NCBI GenBank assembly: GCA_027013095.1
Contig: JALUYI010000023.1
Span: forward strand, 1-64,000
Source: Paracoccaceae bacterium
GTDB taxonomy: Bacteria; Pseudomonadota; Alphaproteobacteria; Rhodobacterales; Rhodobacteraceae
Length of the DNA: 64,000 nucleotides
Reading direction: 5' to 3'
Position numbers and translations under genes: made by a program
The notes under the pieces: model-generated
Told to the model about the DNA's origin: nothing
Databases searched by the model: none
Seen by the model: the letters and a program-made list of their open reading frames with translations, nothing else
Shown: in pieces, positions 32,634-41,327 of the stretch
How positions within the stretch are numbered: position 1 is the first letter of the stretch
Layout: each line of letters opens with the position of its first letter

Positions 32634-34997
32634 ATGACCGATCAGGGAATTGGCGCCCGCGTCAAACGCAAGGAAGACAAGCGTTTCACCACTGGGCACG
32701 GAAAATACACGGACGATGTCCGCATGGAAAATCAGGCCTATGCCGCCTTTGTGCGCAGCCCGTTTGCACATGCCGAGATCAAGGGCATCGACAAATCGGC
32801 CGCCGAGGCCATGGAGGGGGTAATCGCGGTACTGACCGGCCCCGAGCTGGTGGCCGATGGCATTGGCAATATCATCTGCGGCTGGGCCGTGACCTCAAAG
32901 GACGGCAGCCCGATGAATATGGGAGCATGGTCGGCGCTGGCCACCGAAAAGGTGCGCTATGTCGGTGATGCCGCGGCCGTGGTGATCGCCGAGAGCGACG
33001 CCATCGCCCGTCGGGCCGCCGAGGCGGTCGAGGTCGATTATGCCGAACTGCCCGCCGTTGCCGTTGCCAGCAAGGCACTGGCGGCTGGCGCGCCCCAGAT
33101 CCATGACAACGCGCCCGGAAACCTGATTTACGACTGGGAGATCGGCGACGAGGCGGCAACCGATGCGGCGCTGGCCGGGGCGGCTCATGTCACGGAAATG
33201 GAGATCACCAACAACCGCCTTGCGCCCAACCCGATGGAGCCGCGCAGCGCCGTTGCCACCTATGATCCGATCGAGGAACATTATACCCTCTATACCACCA
33301 GCCAGAACCCGCATGTGGCGCGCCTGGTCCTGTCGGCGTTTTATCAGGTGGCCCCGGAAAACAAGCTGCGGGTGGTGGCACCGGACGTCGGCGGCGGCTT
33401 TGGCTCGAAAATCTATATCTACCCCGAGGAGATCACCTGCCTTTGGGCCTCGATGAAGACCGGCCGCTCGGTCAAATGGACATCGGACCGCTCCGAAGCC
33501 TTCATGACCGACGCCCACGGGCGTGATCACGTCACGACGGCGAAACTGGGCTTTGATGCCGACAACCGTATCGTCGGCTTCAAGGTCGATACGATCGCCA
33601 ATTTCGGCGCCTATATGTCGCTGTTTTCGTCGGCCGTTCCCACCTATCTTTATGCGACGCTTCTCAGCGGGCAGTATGATATCGCCAACATCCACTGCAA
33701 TGTGCGGGCAGTTTACACCAACACCGTGCCGGTAGATGCCTACCGGGGCGCGGGTCGCCCCGAGGCATGCTATCTGGTCGAGCGGATGATGGAAACCGCC
33801 GCCCGCGAATTGGGGGTTGAGCCGACCGAACTGCGGCGGGCCAATTTCATCCGCGAATTCCCGCACCAGACCCCGGTCATCATGGCCTATGACGCCGGTG
33901 ATTTTGAGGCCAACCTCGATCAGGCGCTGGCCGCCGCGGATGTCGCAGGCTTTGCTGCACGCAAAGCCGAAAGCGCCAAGCGCGGCGTGCTGCGGGGCCT
34001 TGGGTTCTCAAGCTATATCGAGGCCTGCGGGATCGCGCCTTCGGCAGCTGTCGGCAGCCTCGGCGCAGGGGTCGGCCTGTGGGAAAGCGCCGAGGTGCGC
34101 GTCAACGCCGTCGGCACCATCGAGGTTCTGACCGGCAGCCACAGCCACGGACAGGGCCACGAAACCGCCTTTGCACAGGTGGTCGCCGACCGCTTTGACC
34201 TGCCGCTGGACTCGATCTCGATTGTCCACGGCGACACCGACACCGTGCAGATGGGCATGGGCACCTATGGCTCGCGCTCGGGTGCGGTCGGCCTTTCGGC
34301 CATCGTCAAGGCACTCGACAAGGTCGAGGCCAAGGTGAAAAAGATCGCTGCGCATGTTCTGGAGGCCTCCGAGGACGACATTGTCATCGAGGGCGGTCAG
34401 GTCAAGGTTGCCGGCACCGACAAGGCGATGGGTTGGCACGAGGTCGGGCTGTCGGCCTACACCGCCCACAACCTGCCCGAGGGGATGGAGCCGGGGCTGA
34501 AGGAAACCGCCTTTTACGATCCGGCCAACTTTACCTTCCCTGCCGGCACCTATATCTGCGAGGTCGAGGTCGATCCTGAGACCGGCGTGACCAAAATCGA
34601 ACGGTTCACATGTTCGGATGATTTCGGCACCATCATCAATCCGATGATTGTCGAGGGTCAGGTCCACGGCGGCGTCGCTCAGGGGATCGGACAGGCCATG
34701 CTGGAACAGGTGGTTTATGACGATGACGGGCAGCTGATCACCGGCTCTTATATGGATTACACCATGCCGCGGGCCGACGATGTGCCATTTTACGATGTCC
34801 ATCACGCCTCGACCACCTGCCCCAACAACCCCTTGGGGATCAAGGGCTGTGGCGAGGCCGGTGCAATCGGCACGCCTCCGGCGGTCATCAACGCGATTAC
34901 CGACGCCATCGGCACCAACGATCTGGCCATGCCAGCCACACCACAGGCCGTCTGGTCCGCGCTTCAGGCGTCGGGCAAGTCCATGGCCGCAGAATAA
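32634..34997 (+). CDS. Molybdopterin-binding large subunit, form II CoxL-like
   Basis: A 787-residue xanthine-oxidase-family catalytic subunit holding Mo-molybdopterin cytosine dinucleotide. Conserved segments include GGGFGSKIYIYPEE, the active-site loop AYRGAGRPEACYLVERM (A369-R375 is AYRGAGR), GSHSHGQGHET, and near the C terminus NPLGIKGCGEAGAIG with the catalytic Glu. Form I (true CO dehydrogenase) has AYRCSFR with the copper-binding Cys; here that Cys is absent, so CO oxidation is unlikely. The natural substrate of form II enzymes is generally unknown; an aldehyde, purine or heterocycle is possible. GGGAGGA precedes the start. Confidence 0.93.
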   Translation: MTDQGIGARVKRKEDKRFTTGHGKYTDDVRMENQAYAAFVRSPFAHAEIKGIDKSAAEAMEGVIAVLTGPELVADGIGNIICGWAVTSKDGSPMNMGAWSALATEKVRYVGDAAAVVIAESDAIARRAAEAVEVDYAELPAVAVASKALAAGAPQIHDNAPGNLIYDWEIGDEAATDAALAGAAHVTEMEITNNRLAPNPMEPRSAVATYDPIEEHYTLYTTSQNPHVARLVLSAFYQVAPENKLRVVAPDVGGGFGSKIYIYPEEITCLWASMKTGRSVKWTSDRSEAFMTDAHGRDHVTTAKLGFDADNRIVGFKVDTIANFGAYMSLFSSAVPTYLYATLLSGQYDIANIHCNVRAVYTNTVPVDAYRGAGRPEACYLVERMMETAARELGVEPTELRRANFIREFPHQTPVIMAYDAGDFEANLDQALAAADVAGFAARKAESAKRGVLRGLGFSSYIEACGIAPSAAVGSLGAGVGLWESAEVRVNAVGTIEVLTGSHSHGQGHETAFAQVVADRFDLPLDSISIVHGDTDTVQMGMGTYGSRSGAVGLSAIVKALDKVEAKVKKIAAHVLEASEDDIVIEGGQVKVAGTDKAMGWHEVGLSAYTAHNLPEGMEPGLKETAFYDPANFTFPAGTYICEVEVDPETGVTKIERFTCSDDFGTIINPMIVEGQVHGGVAQGIGQAMLEQVVYDDDGQLITGSYMDYTMPRADDVPFYDVHHASTTCPNNPLGIKGCGEAGAIGTPPAVINAITDAIGTNDLAMPATPQAVWSALQASGKSMAAE

Positions 34998-35011
34998 GGG
35001 AGGCACGAACG

Positions 35012-35806
35012 ATGTATTCGACAAGATATCACAAGCCCGCAACGATTGACGACGCCCTCGCCGCCCTTGGCGCCGGGGACGAGGCCAAAGTTCTGGCCGG
35101 GGGGCAAACCCTGCTGGCCACGATGAAACAGCATCTCGCTGCCCCCAGCGATCTGGTGGATATCCGCGCGATTGACGGGATGTCAGGGGTGACCGTTCAA
35201 GACAACATTCTGACAATCGGCGCGGCCACCACCCACGCCGAAGTGGCGACAAACGCGGATGTGCGCCAGCACTGTGGCGCGCTTGGCCAACTGGCCGGGG
35301 GGATCGGAGACCCGGCCGTACGCCATCAGGGCACCATTGGCGGTTCAATTGCCAACAACGATCCGGCAGCCGATTACCCGGCAGCGATGCTGGCGCTGGG
35401 GGCAACGATCATCACCAATTCGCGCGAAATCGCGGCGGATGCTTTTTTTCAGGGACTGTTCACGACAGCTCTGGACGAAAATGAGATCATCACTGCAATC
35501 CGCATCCCCTGCCCGGCCAAGGCGGCCTATGCCAAGTTCAATCAACCGGCCTCGCGCTTTGCGCTGGTCGGTGTGTTCGTGGCCAAGACCGACATGGGTG
35601 CGCGCGTCGCCGTCACCGGCGCCGGTGAGGACGGGGTGTTTCGCCATGCGGCACTAGAGGCCGCATTGTCCGCAGATTGGTCCGAAAGCGCCGCTGCGAA
35701 GGTCGCGATCTCGGCCGATGGGCTGATGAGCGATATCCATGCCAGCGCCGCATACCGCGCCAACCTGATCGGGGTGATGGCCAAACGCGCCGTGGCGGCC
35801 AGCTGA
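35012..35806 (+). CDS. FAD-binding medium subunit (CoxM-like)
   Basis: A 264-residue FAD subunit of the molybdenum hydroxylase. The FAD pyrophosphate motifs are visible: VLAGGQTLLATMKQHLAAPS near residues 30-49 and the second loop GTIGGSIANNDPAADYPAA near 110-128, the TIGGxxxxxDPxxD type. A C-terminal CO_deh_flav_C domain follows. It starts 14 bp after the large-subunit stop with GGGAGG as SD, and is the last gene before a strong intrinsic terminator. Confidence 0.92.
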   Translation: MYSTRYHKPATIDDALAALGAGDEAKVLAGGQTLLATMKQHLAAPSDLVDIRAIDGMSGVTVQDNILTIGAATTHAEVATNADVRQHCGALGQLAGGIGDPAVRHQGTIGGSIANNDPAADYPAAMLALGATIITNSREIAADAFFQGLFTTALDENEIITAIRIPCPAKAAYAKFNQPASRFALVGVFVAKTDMGARVAVTGAGEDGVFRHAALEAALSADWSESAAAKVAISADGLMSDIHASAAYRANLIGVMAKRAVAAS

Positions 35807-35832
35807 CGCGGGATACCTGCAGAAAAACGGTC

Positions 35833-35864
35833 AACCGCCGCGGCCAGGTCCTGCGGCGGTTTTC
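35833..35864 (+). terminator. Rho-independent terminator of the molybdenum hydroxylase operon
   Basis: A perfect 9-bp stem AACCGCCGC/GCGGCGGTT with an 11-base loop, followed by TTTT, 27 bp after the FAD-subunit stop. This marks the end of the moxR-to-coxM unit. Confidence 0.85.
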
Positions 35865-36015
35865 ATTTGCACGGGGCAGCCGGTATGGTGGCTTGATAAA
35901 ACAACGATATATCAAGATCTTGGCATAGGTCTGAAGAGACATGGAATTTCCCGGGCGGATGCGCTATTCTGCCCGTGGTATTCTTGACTAATGATAATGT
36001 AGAGAGGTGGAACCC

Positions 36016-36543
36016 ATGAAACGTCTGTTTTTTGCCCTGTCACTGGCGGCCCTCGGGTCCTTTGCCGCTGTTACGACGACGGCGGGGACGCGTCTTCCCA
36101 GCTTCAATCAGGGCTATAACACCCATGCGGTTCAGGGATATGTTCTGCAAAGCTACCCCGTTTACAAGGCCGGACAACCGCAAAAGCGCAGGGTGTGTCA
36201 GGACGTGCGCGTGCCGATCTATCGCAATGGCAACAAGGCGGACCAGACCGGAAACGTGGTCGCGGGCGCAATCATCGGCGGCATCCTTGGCAAGGCTCTG
36301 ACCGGCAAGGACAGTGGCGCAGCGGTCGGGGCCGTTGTCGGCGGTGTGGCTGGATCAAAGAAGGCAACGCATCGCATCGTCGGCTATCAGATTCAGCGTC
36401 AATGCTCGACCGTGGTTCAGGATCAGGCCAGCCGACTGAAATATTTCGAGGCACGGGTTCGCCTGGAGGGGCGGATTTATCGCATCCGCACGACCTATCA
36501 GATGGTTCAGGGCAGCTACGTCACGATGTATATGCCGAACTGA
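36016..36543 (+). CDS. Exported glycine-zipper protein
   Basis: A 175-residue protein with a signal peptide (MKRLFFALSLAALGSFAAV, cleavage near TTA-GT). A central glycine zipper (VVAGAIIGGILGKALTGKDS continuing GAAVGAVVGGVAG) has the two-helix pattern of the SlyB/Gly-zipper 2TM family. Flanking segments each have one Cys (RRVCQDV and QRQCSTV) that could pair. No lipobox was seen, unlike SlyB. ATG 36016 has AGAGAGG upstream; GTG 36007 is part of the SD. It stands alone between the terminator and the convergent hrpB. Envelope-stabilising function is likely but unproven. Confidence 0.75.
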   Translation: MKRLFFALSLAALGSFAAVTTTAGTRLPSFNQGYNTHAVQGYVLQSYPVYKAGQPQKRRVCQDVRVPIYRNGNKADQTGNVVAGAIIGGILGKALTGKDSGAAVGAVVGGVAGSKKATHRIVGYQIQRQCSTVVQDQASRLKYFEARVRLEGRIYRIRTTYQMVQGSYVTMYMPN

Positions 36544-36573
36544 CGGCCAAGTCGTAGGCCCGTTCAAGTATCG

Positions 36574-39081
36574 TCACCGCGCCGTCTTGCCGGAATGCGG
36601 TTTTGCGCGGCGTGTGGCCTGCGCCTTGGTTGGATCCTCAGGCCAGGGGTGACGTGGGTAACGTCCGCGCATGTCTTTTCGCACCTCCGCGTAGCTTGAG
36701 CGCCAAAATCCGGGCAGATCCGAGGTCAGCTGCACCGCCCGGCGCGCCGGTGACAGCAGCTCTATGACCAGCGGCACGCGATCGGGACCAATCACAGGGT
36801 GACGATCAAGCCCGAACAACTCCTGCAAGCGCACAGAAACACGCGGCGCTTCGCCGCTATAGTCAATCGGCAGCCGGGTTCCGGTTGGTGCCCGGATCTC
36901 GGCCGGGGCCATTTGCTGCAAGGTCTCTTTCTGCGCCCAATCCAGCCGGGATTTCAGCGCCGCCGACAGGTCAACCGAGGCCAGATCCGCCGGTTTTCGA
37001 CAGGTCCCGAGATAGGGCAGCAACCACTCCTCAAGCGAGCCCATCAGCCCGTCTGGCGAAAAATCCGGAAGTGCGGCGCCACGGGCCCGCGCCCATTCCA
37101 CCCGCCCGATCAGCGCCTTGGCCGTTTTCCCCAGAGTAAGCGCCTCGAGGCCAAGATCGCGCAGGCCCTCGACCATCGCCACAGCAATGCGCTGTTGTGG
37201 ACAATCACGCCAAGGCCTGTCGTCCAGCACCAGTGCCCCAAAAACCTCTTGATCCCGGGCCTCGACCTGTTTTTCGCGCGCCGACCAGCGGCAAATCCAG
37301 CGACGGGAAATGGCGTCGGGAAAGGCTCTGCGTAAATCATCCTCCGACAGCGGCACCGCCAAACGGATACGGGCCTCGCGCCGGTCGCCGTCAAGGTCCG
37401 TGGCGACGATCATCTGCTCGGTGCCAAGCGGGTCGTCATCGGCCAGACACGCCCCCTTGCCGCCGGACAGGATATAGCGCGGCGCCGTCCCCTTGCGCCG
37501 CAACCCGACCCGATCGGGATAGGCCAGCGCCGCCAGCACCCCCAACGACGGCGATTCGCCCTTGGCTGCAGGAAGGCGCCGGGCGTCGTCACGGATTTTG
37601 GCCAGTGCGGCCCGGTTCACGCTGTAAGGGTGTTCCGCCTCGAACCGGCCGGGGTTCTGTGCCGCCATGACGCGCAGAGCCAGATCTGCCGGCGCCCGCC
37701 GACCCGTCGCCGACAGGATATCGCGCGCCCCAAGGATGGCCGCAACCAACGGCGCCTGCCGCCCGCCCTTCAGAACCATGTGCCCAAGCCGCGGATGCAC
37801 CGGCAGCGCTGCCAACGCCCGCCCGTGGGCCGTGATGTGCCCGGCCTCATCCAGCGCCCCCAGCGCCTTTAATAGAGACACCGCGTTGTTGACAGCCGGG
37901 GCCGCAGGGGGTGTCAAAAAGGGCAGATCGCCGGGCGAACGGGCCCCCCAAAGGGCGCTTTCCAGAACCAGCGGCGCAAGGTCCGCCGCGGCAATCTCAG
38001 GTGGGGCAAATGCGGCCAGCCCCCCTTCCTCGCCCTTGGTCCAGAGCTTGTAACATACGCCCGGTGCAACGCGCCCCGCGCGCCCCTGCCGCTGCGTCGC
38101 CTCGGCCCGACTGACCCGCTCGGTCACAAGGCGCGACATGCCAGACGCCGGGTCAAAGCGCGCCCGCCGCGCCCGTCCACCGTCAATCACCACACGCACC
38201 CCCTCGATGGTCAGCGAGGTTTCCGCAATCGCGCTTGCCAGCACCAGCTTTCGCCCCGAGCGGGCCGGTGCAATCGCCGCGCGTTGCCGGGCAAAGGGCA
38301 TCGCCCCAAACAGCGCATGAACCGAGACGTCCGGCGGCAGTTTCCCGCGCAAGAGCCCTTCGACACGCCGAATTTCCCCCTCGCCGGGCAAAAACGCCAA
38401 CAGCCCGCCCTCGGTGTCGGCCACCGCCTGAAGGATCAGATCGCGCATCGCCACCTCAAAGCGGATCCCCCGCTCTCCGGGCCGTGCCCAAGGGCGTACC
38501 AGCCAACGCGACTGCACCGGAAAATTCCGGCTTTGCGAGGTCACGACCGGCGCGCCCCCCATCAGATCGGCAACCGGCTGCGCATCCAGCGTAGCCGACA
38601 TTACCAGCAAATACAGATCGGGGCGCAGCGCCTCGCGGATTTCGAGGCTGAGGGCCAACCCAAGATCCGCCTGCAGCGAGCGTTCGTGAAATTCGTCAAA
38701 AATCACCGCACCGATCCCGGACAATTCGGGGTCGGACTGGATCATGCGGGTCAGGATGCCCTCGGTCACAACCTCGATCCGGGTCGCGCGACTGCTGCGG
38801 CTTTCTCCCCTGATCCGGTAGCCGACGCTCTGGCCAACCGTCTGCCCGAGGGTCTCGGCCATCCGCTCGGCGGCGGCACGAGTCGCCAGACGGCGTGGCT
38901 CCAACATCAGGATGCGGCCCTTGATCCTCCCGGATTGCAGCAACGCCAAGGGCACCCGGGTCGTCTTGCCCGCGCCGGGAGGGGCCTGCAGCACCGCCTG
39001 TCCATCCCGCGCCAGCGCCGCCAGAATCGTCGGCAGGACGTCATCAATCGGCAGGCTCGGGGTCGGGTCACGCTCTCTCAT
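36574..39081 (-). CDS. hrpB: ATP-dependent RNA helicase HrpB
   Basis: An 835-residue DEAH-type helicase. Motif I APPGAGKTTRVPLALL near residue 34, motif II DEFHERS, motif III SATLD, then RecA2 motifs including QRQGRAGRVAPG, an HA2-like region and the HrpB-specific C-terminal domain (ending PGFWRSSYAEVRKDMRGRYPRHPWPEDPT). Length and order are normal for proteobacterial HrpB; its cellular role is poorly defined, probably RNA processing. ATG 39081 was preferred over 39099 because GAGGGGACA lies directly before it. It is convergent with the glycine-zipper gene and divergent from meaB. Confidence 0.93.
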   Translation of the reverse strand: MRERDPTPSLPIDDVLPTILAALARDGQAVLQAPPGAGKTTRVPLALLQSGRIKGRILMLEPRRLATRAAAERMAETLGQTVGQSVGYRIRGESRSSRATRIEVVTEGILTRMIQSDPELSGIGAVIFDEFHERSLQADLGLALSLEIREALRPDLYLLVMSATLDAQPVADLMGGAPVVTSQSRNFPVQSRWLVRPWARPGERGIRFEVAMRDLILQAVADTEGGLLAFLPGEGEIRRVEGLLRGKLPPDVSVHALFGAMPFARQRAAIAPARSGRKLVLASAIAETSLTIEGVRVVIDGGRARRARFDPASGMSRLVTERVSRAEATQRQGRAGRVAPGVCYKLWTKGEEGGLAAFAPPEIAAADLAPLVLESALWGARSPGDLPFLTPPAAPAVNNAVSLLKALGALDEAGHITAHGRALAALPVHPRLGHMVLKGGRQAPLVAAILGARDILSATGRRAPADLALRVMAAQNPGRFEAEHPYSVNRAALAKIRDDARRLPAAKGESPSLGVLAALAYPDRVGLRRKGTAPRYILSGGKGACLADDDPLGTEQMIVATDLDGDRREARIRLAVPLSEDDLRRAFPDAISRRWICRWSAREKQVEARDQEVFGALVLDDRPWRDCPQQRIAVAMVEGLRDLGLEALTLGKTAKALIGRVEWARARGAALPDFSPDGLMGSLEEWLLPYLGTCRKPADLASVDLSAALKSRLDWAQKETLQQMAPAEIRAPTGTRLPIDYSGEAPRVSVRLQELFGLDRHPVIGPDRVPLVIELLSPARRAVQLTSDLPGFWRSSYAEVRKDMRGRYPRHPWPEDPTKAQATRRAKPHSGKTAR

Positions 39082-39249
39082 TGTCCCCTCTCTGGTCATC
39101 AGGCGATACGGGCGCTACGATACGGGTTGCGGGGCTTCCCCCGGGTCTACGCCCTAGCACCAAAGCACCGCGGTTGAACAGAGTGCCCCGGTCGCGCGAC
39201 AGTGACGCTGGACAAGACTGACAAAAAGAGGGCAGAAACGGGGGATGAG

Positions 39250-40296
39250 ATGGCCCGAGGACACCCCGCCGTGACTGATATTCCAACCCTTGCCAAAGAC
39301 ATCCTGTCCGGCCAGCGCCGCGCCCTCGCGCGCGGGATCACGCTGGTGGAAAGCACCCGGGCGGATCACCGCAAACAGGCGCTGCACCTGCTTGAAACCC
39401 TGCACGGGATGACCGCAGGGACAAGCACAGGGACGGGCACAAAGGACAGCGCTGGCGGCGCCCTTCGGATCGGCCTTTCCGGCACGCCGGGGGTCGGGAA
39501 ATCCACCTTCATCGAAAGCTTTGGCATGATGCTGATTGACAAAGGCCTTCGTGTCGCGGTGTTGGCGGTGGACCCCAGCTCAACCCGCTCGGGCGGCTCG
39601 ATCCTTGGCGACAAGACCCGGATGGAGCGCCTCAGCCGCGAGAAAAACGCCTTTATCCGCCCCTCGCCCAGTCAGACCGCACTTGGCGGTGTGGCGCGAC
39701 GCACGCGCGAGGCGATCAGCCTCTGCGAGGCCGCCGGTTTTGACGTCATCCTGATTGAAACCGTAGGCGTCGGGCAATCGGAAACGATGGTTGCCGACAT
39801 GAGCGACATTTTTGTTCTGCTGCTGGCCCCGGGCGGCGGAGATGAGCTGCAGGGGGTCAAGCGCGGGATCATGGAAATCGCCGATCTGATCCTGATCAAC
39901 AAGGCCGATGGCGACCTTGCGGCGGCGGCCCGGCGCACTGCTGCGGATTATGCCGGCGCTCTGCGCCTGTTGCGAAAACGACCTCAGGATCCCGACGGGT
40001 TTCCCCGCGCGGAAACGGTCTCGGCGATCACCGGCGCGGGGATCGAGGACGCCTGGAGCGCAATCAATGCCCTCAGCGCATGGCGTCAGCGGACCGGAGT
40101 CTGGCGGGAAATCCGCGCCGCCCAGGCAAGGCGCTGGTTTCGCGAGGAATTGCAGAGCGGGCTGTTGCGGCAGATCAACAACCGCTCCTCGTCAGCAGAT
40201 GAGGTGACGCAATTGGAAAACCGGGTAATCGCCGGCGAGCTGGCCCCCTCGCGGGCGGCCGATCTGGCGCTCTCGCGGCTGACGGGCGGAAAATAG
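39250..40296 (+). CDS. meaB: Methylmalonyl-CoA mutase-associated GTPase MeaB
   Basis: A 348-residue SIMIBI-class GTPase that protects methylmalonyl-CoA mutase and gates adenosylcobalamin loading (ArgK/MeaB/MMAA family). Motifs: Walker A GTPGVGKSTF, DPSSTRSGGSILGDKTRM, the RPSPSQTALGGVARRTREA switch region, ETVGVGQSE and NKADGD. ATG 39250 with GGGGAT five bases upstream is favoured; a GTG at 39202 would add 16 mostly polar residues. The mutase itself is not in the window, which is common in Rhodobacterales. Role firm by family. Confidence 0.92.
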   Translation: MARGHPAVTDIPTLAKDILSGQRRALARGITLVESTRADHRKQALHLLETLHGMTAGTSTGTGTKDSAGGALRIGLSGTPGVGKSTFIESFGMMLIDKGLRVAVLAVDPSSTRSGGSILGDKTRMERLSREKNAFIRPSPSQTALGGVARRTREAISLCEAAGFDVILIETVGVGQSETMVADMSDIFVLLLAPGGGDELQGVKRGIMEIADLILINKADGDLAAAARRTAADYAGALRLLRKRPQDPDGFPRAETVSAITGAGIEDAWSAINALSAWRQRTGVWREIRAAQARRWFREELQSGLLRQINNRSSSADEVTQLENRVIAGELAPSRAADLALSRLTGGK

Positions 40297-40338
40297 GCGC
40301 ACAAACCACCGTCTCTGACGAAACCTTGGCCGAATCCC

Positions 40339-40367
40339 TTGACGCCGTGCCGACATGAGCCTAAAGA
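40339..40367 (+). promoter_or_regulatory. Probable housekeeping promoter of rpmB
   Basis: TTGACG (40339-40344), a 17-bp spacer and TAAAGA (40362-40367) form a sigma-70-type promoter 69 bp before rpmB. The -35 is strong; the -10 is weak, as is common in alphaproteobacteria. Confidence 0.45.
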
Positions 40368-40435
40368 AGCGCTTCAAATTTCCTCTGTGCCGCGTTGCGG
40401 CGCATTTGCAAGCTGTAACCCAAGGACGATCCCAC

Positions 40436-40726
40436 ATGTCTCGCCGTTGTGAACTGACTGGTAAGGGCGTGATGGTTGGCAACAATGTCAGCCACGCCAA
40501 CAACAAGACCAAACGCCGCTTTTTGCCGAACCTGAACGATGTCACGCTGGCATCCGAAGCGCTGGGTCGGTCGTTCAAGCTGCGGATCTCGGCCGCGGCG
40601 CTGCGCAGCGTTGACCACCGGGGCGGTCTGGACGCGTTTCTGGCCAAGGCCAAGGACGGCGAACTGTCGGCCCGTGCGTTGAAAATCAAAAAAGACATCG
40701 AAAAAGCTGCCGAGGCCGCCGCGTAA
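40436..40726 (+). CDS. rpmB: 50S ribosomal protein L28
   Basis: A 96-residue L28 with the signature opening [20 protein letters not shown] followed by [12 protein letters not shown]. It binds near the tRNA exit side of the large subunit. It is the longer alphaproteobacterial form with a basic C-terminal helix. ATG 40436 matches the invariant start; AAGGA lies upstream. Monocistronic: its own promoter precedes it and a terminator follows. Confidence 0.97.
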   Translation: MSRRCELTGKGVMVGNNVSHANNKTKRRFLPNLNDVTLASEALGRSFKLRISAAALRSVDHRGGLDAFLAKAKDGELSARALKIKKDIEKAAEAAA

Positions 40727-40770
40727 TCTACCGGCATCGCACCGTATTTTTCTGTCGTGAATACCCTCTC

Positions 40771-40797
40771 AGGCCCCGCGGATCGTGGGGCCTTTTT
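40771..40797 (+). terminator. Rho-independent terminator of rpmB
   Basis: AGGCCCC (40771-40777) and GGGGCCT (40787-40793) form a perfect 7-bp stem with a 9-base loop, followed by a run of T residues. Confidence 0.85.
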
Positions 40798-40857
40798 GCC
40801 GGGTTCCAGGCCTTCGGCCCAAGTTGCCGTCACTAAGCCTTCGGCCCTAGGGAGCGG

Positions 40858-41175
40858 CTACGGTTTGGATTTTTTGGCGCAGGTATCCTCCGCCTCGGTG
40901 GCCCAGGCCTTGTATCGAACCCAAAAGACCTCATGATCGGGGCGGTCGGACTGGCGAATGACCTGCGCCTTTGCCGGGTTGCGAAAAAAGCTGGCGGCGA
41001 GACGTTGCTCGCCACGCCTCAGGCGCGCATTGGCGACGCGCTGAATACACAGGCACGTGTCAGGCGTTGCAGCGCTCCGCCCGGATTTCAGGCAGGCCTT
41101 GCGGATAAGGTCGCTGGCCGGCGCCGAACTGGAGCTGAAGGTCAAAAGTGTAAGCGCCACCACCAATTTTCGCAC
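40858..41175 (-). CDS. Small exported hypothetical protein
   Basis: A 105-residue protein of unknown function. It has a signal peptide (MRKLVVALTLLTFSSSSAP, cleavage near APA-SD) and a short mature domain. Four cysteines (ACLKSG, DTCLCIQR and the C-terminal DTCAKKS) suggest two disulfides in the periplasm. Helical, Arg-rich. It reads against rpmB, whose terminator lies 60 bp beyond its stop. The reading is supported by codon bias and the signal peptide; no family is recognised. Confidence 0.65.
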   Translation of the reverse strand: MRKLVVALTLLTFSSSSAPASDLIRKACLKSGRSAATPDTCLCIQRVANARLRRGEQRLAASFFRNPAKAQVIRQSDRPDHEVFWVRYKAWATEAEDTCAKKSKP

Positions 41176-41327
41176 CGGACCCTCCGCCTGACTGTGGCTT
41201 TCAGCATGCGCGCCGGGTCGGAAATCTCAAGGGAAAACCGCGTGGGGGCGACTCTTTTGCCAAAACGGCATGCTTTGGCAACACGTTCTGCGCGCCATAT
41301 CATCACGGCATGCGGCCTGCCGACACC

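Noticed and set aside
32634-34997. True aerobic CO dehydrogenase
   Set aside because: The active-site loop reads AYRGAGR; form I CoxL needs AYRCSFR with the Cu-binding Cys.
39202-39249. Upstream GTG as the meaB start
   Set aside because: The added residues are not typical of the family and ATG 39250 has a better placed GGGGAT.
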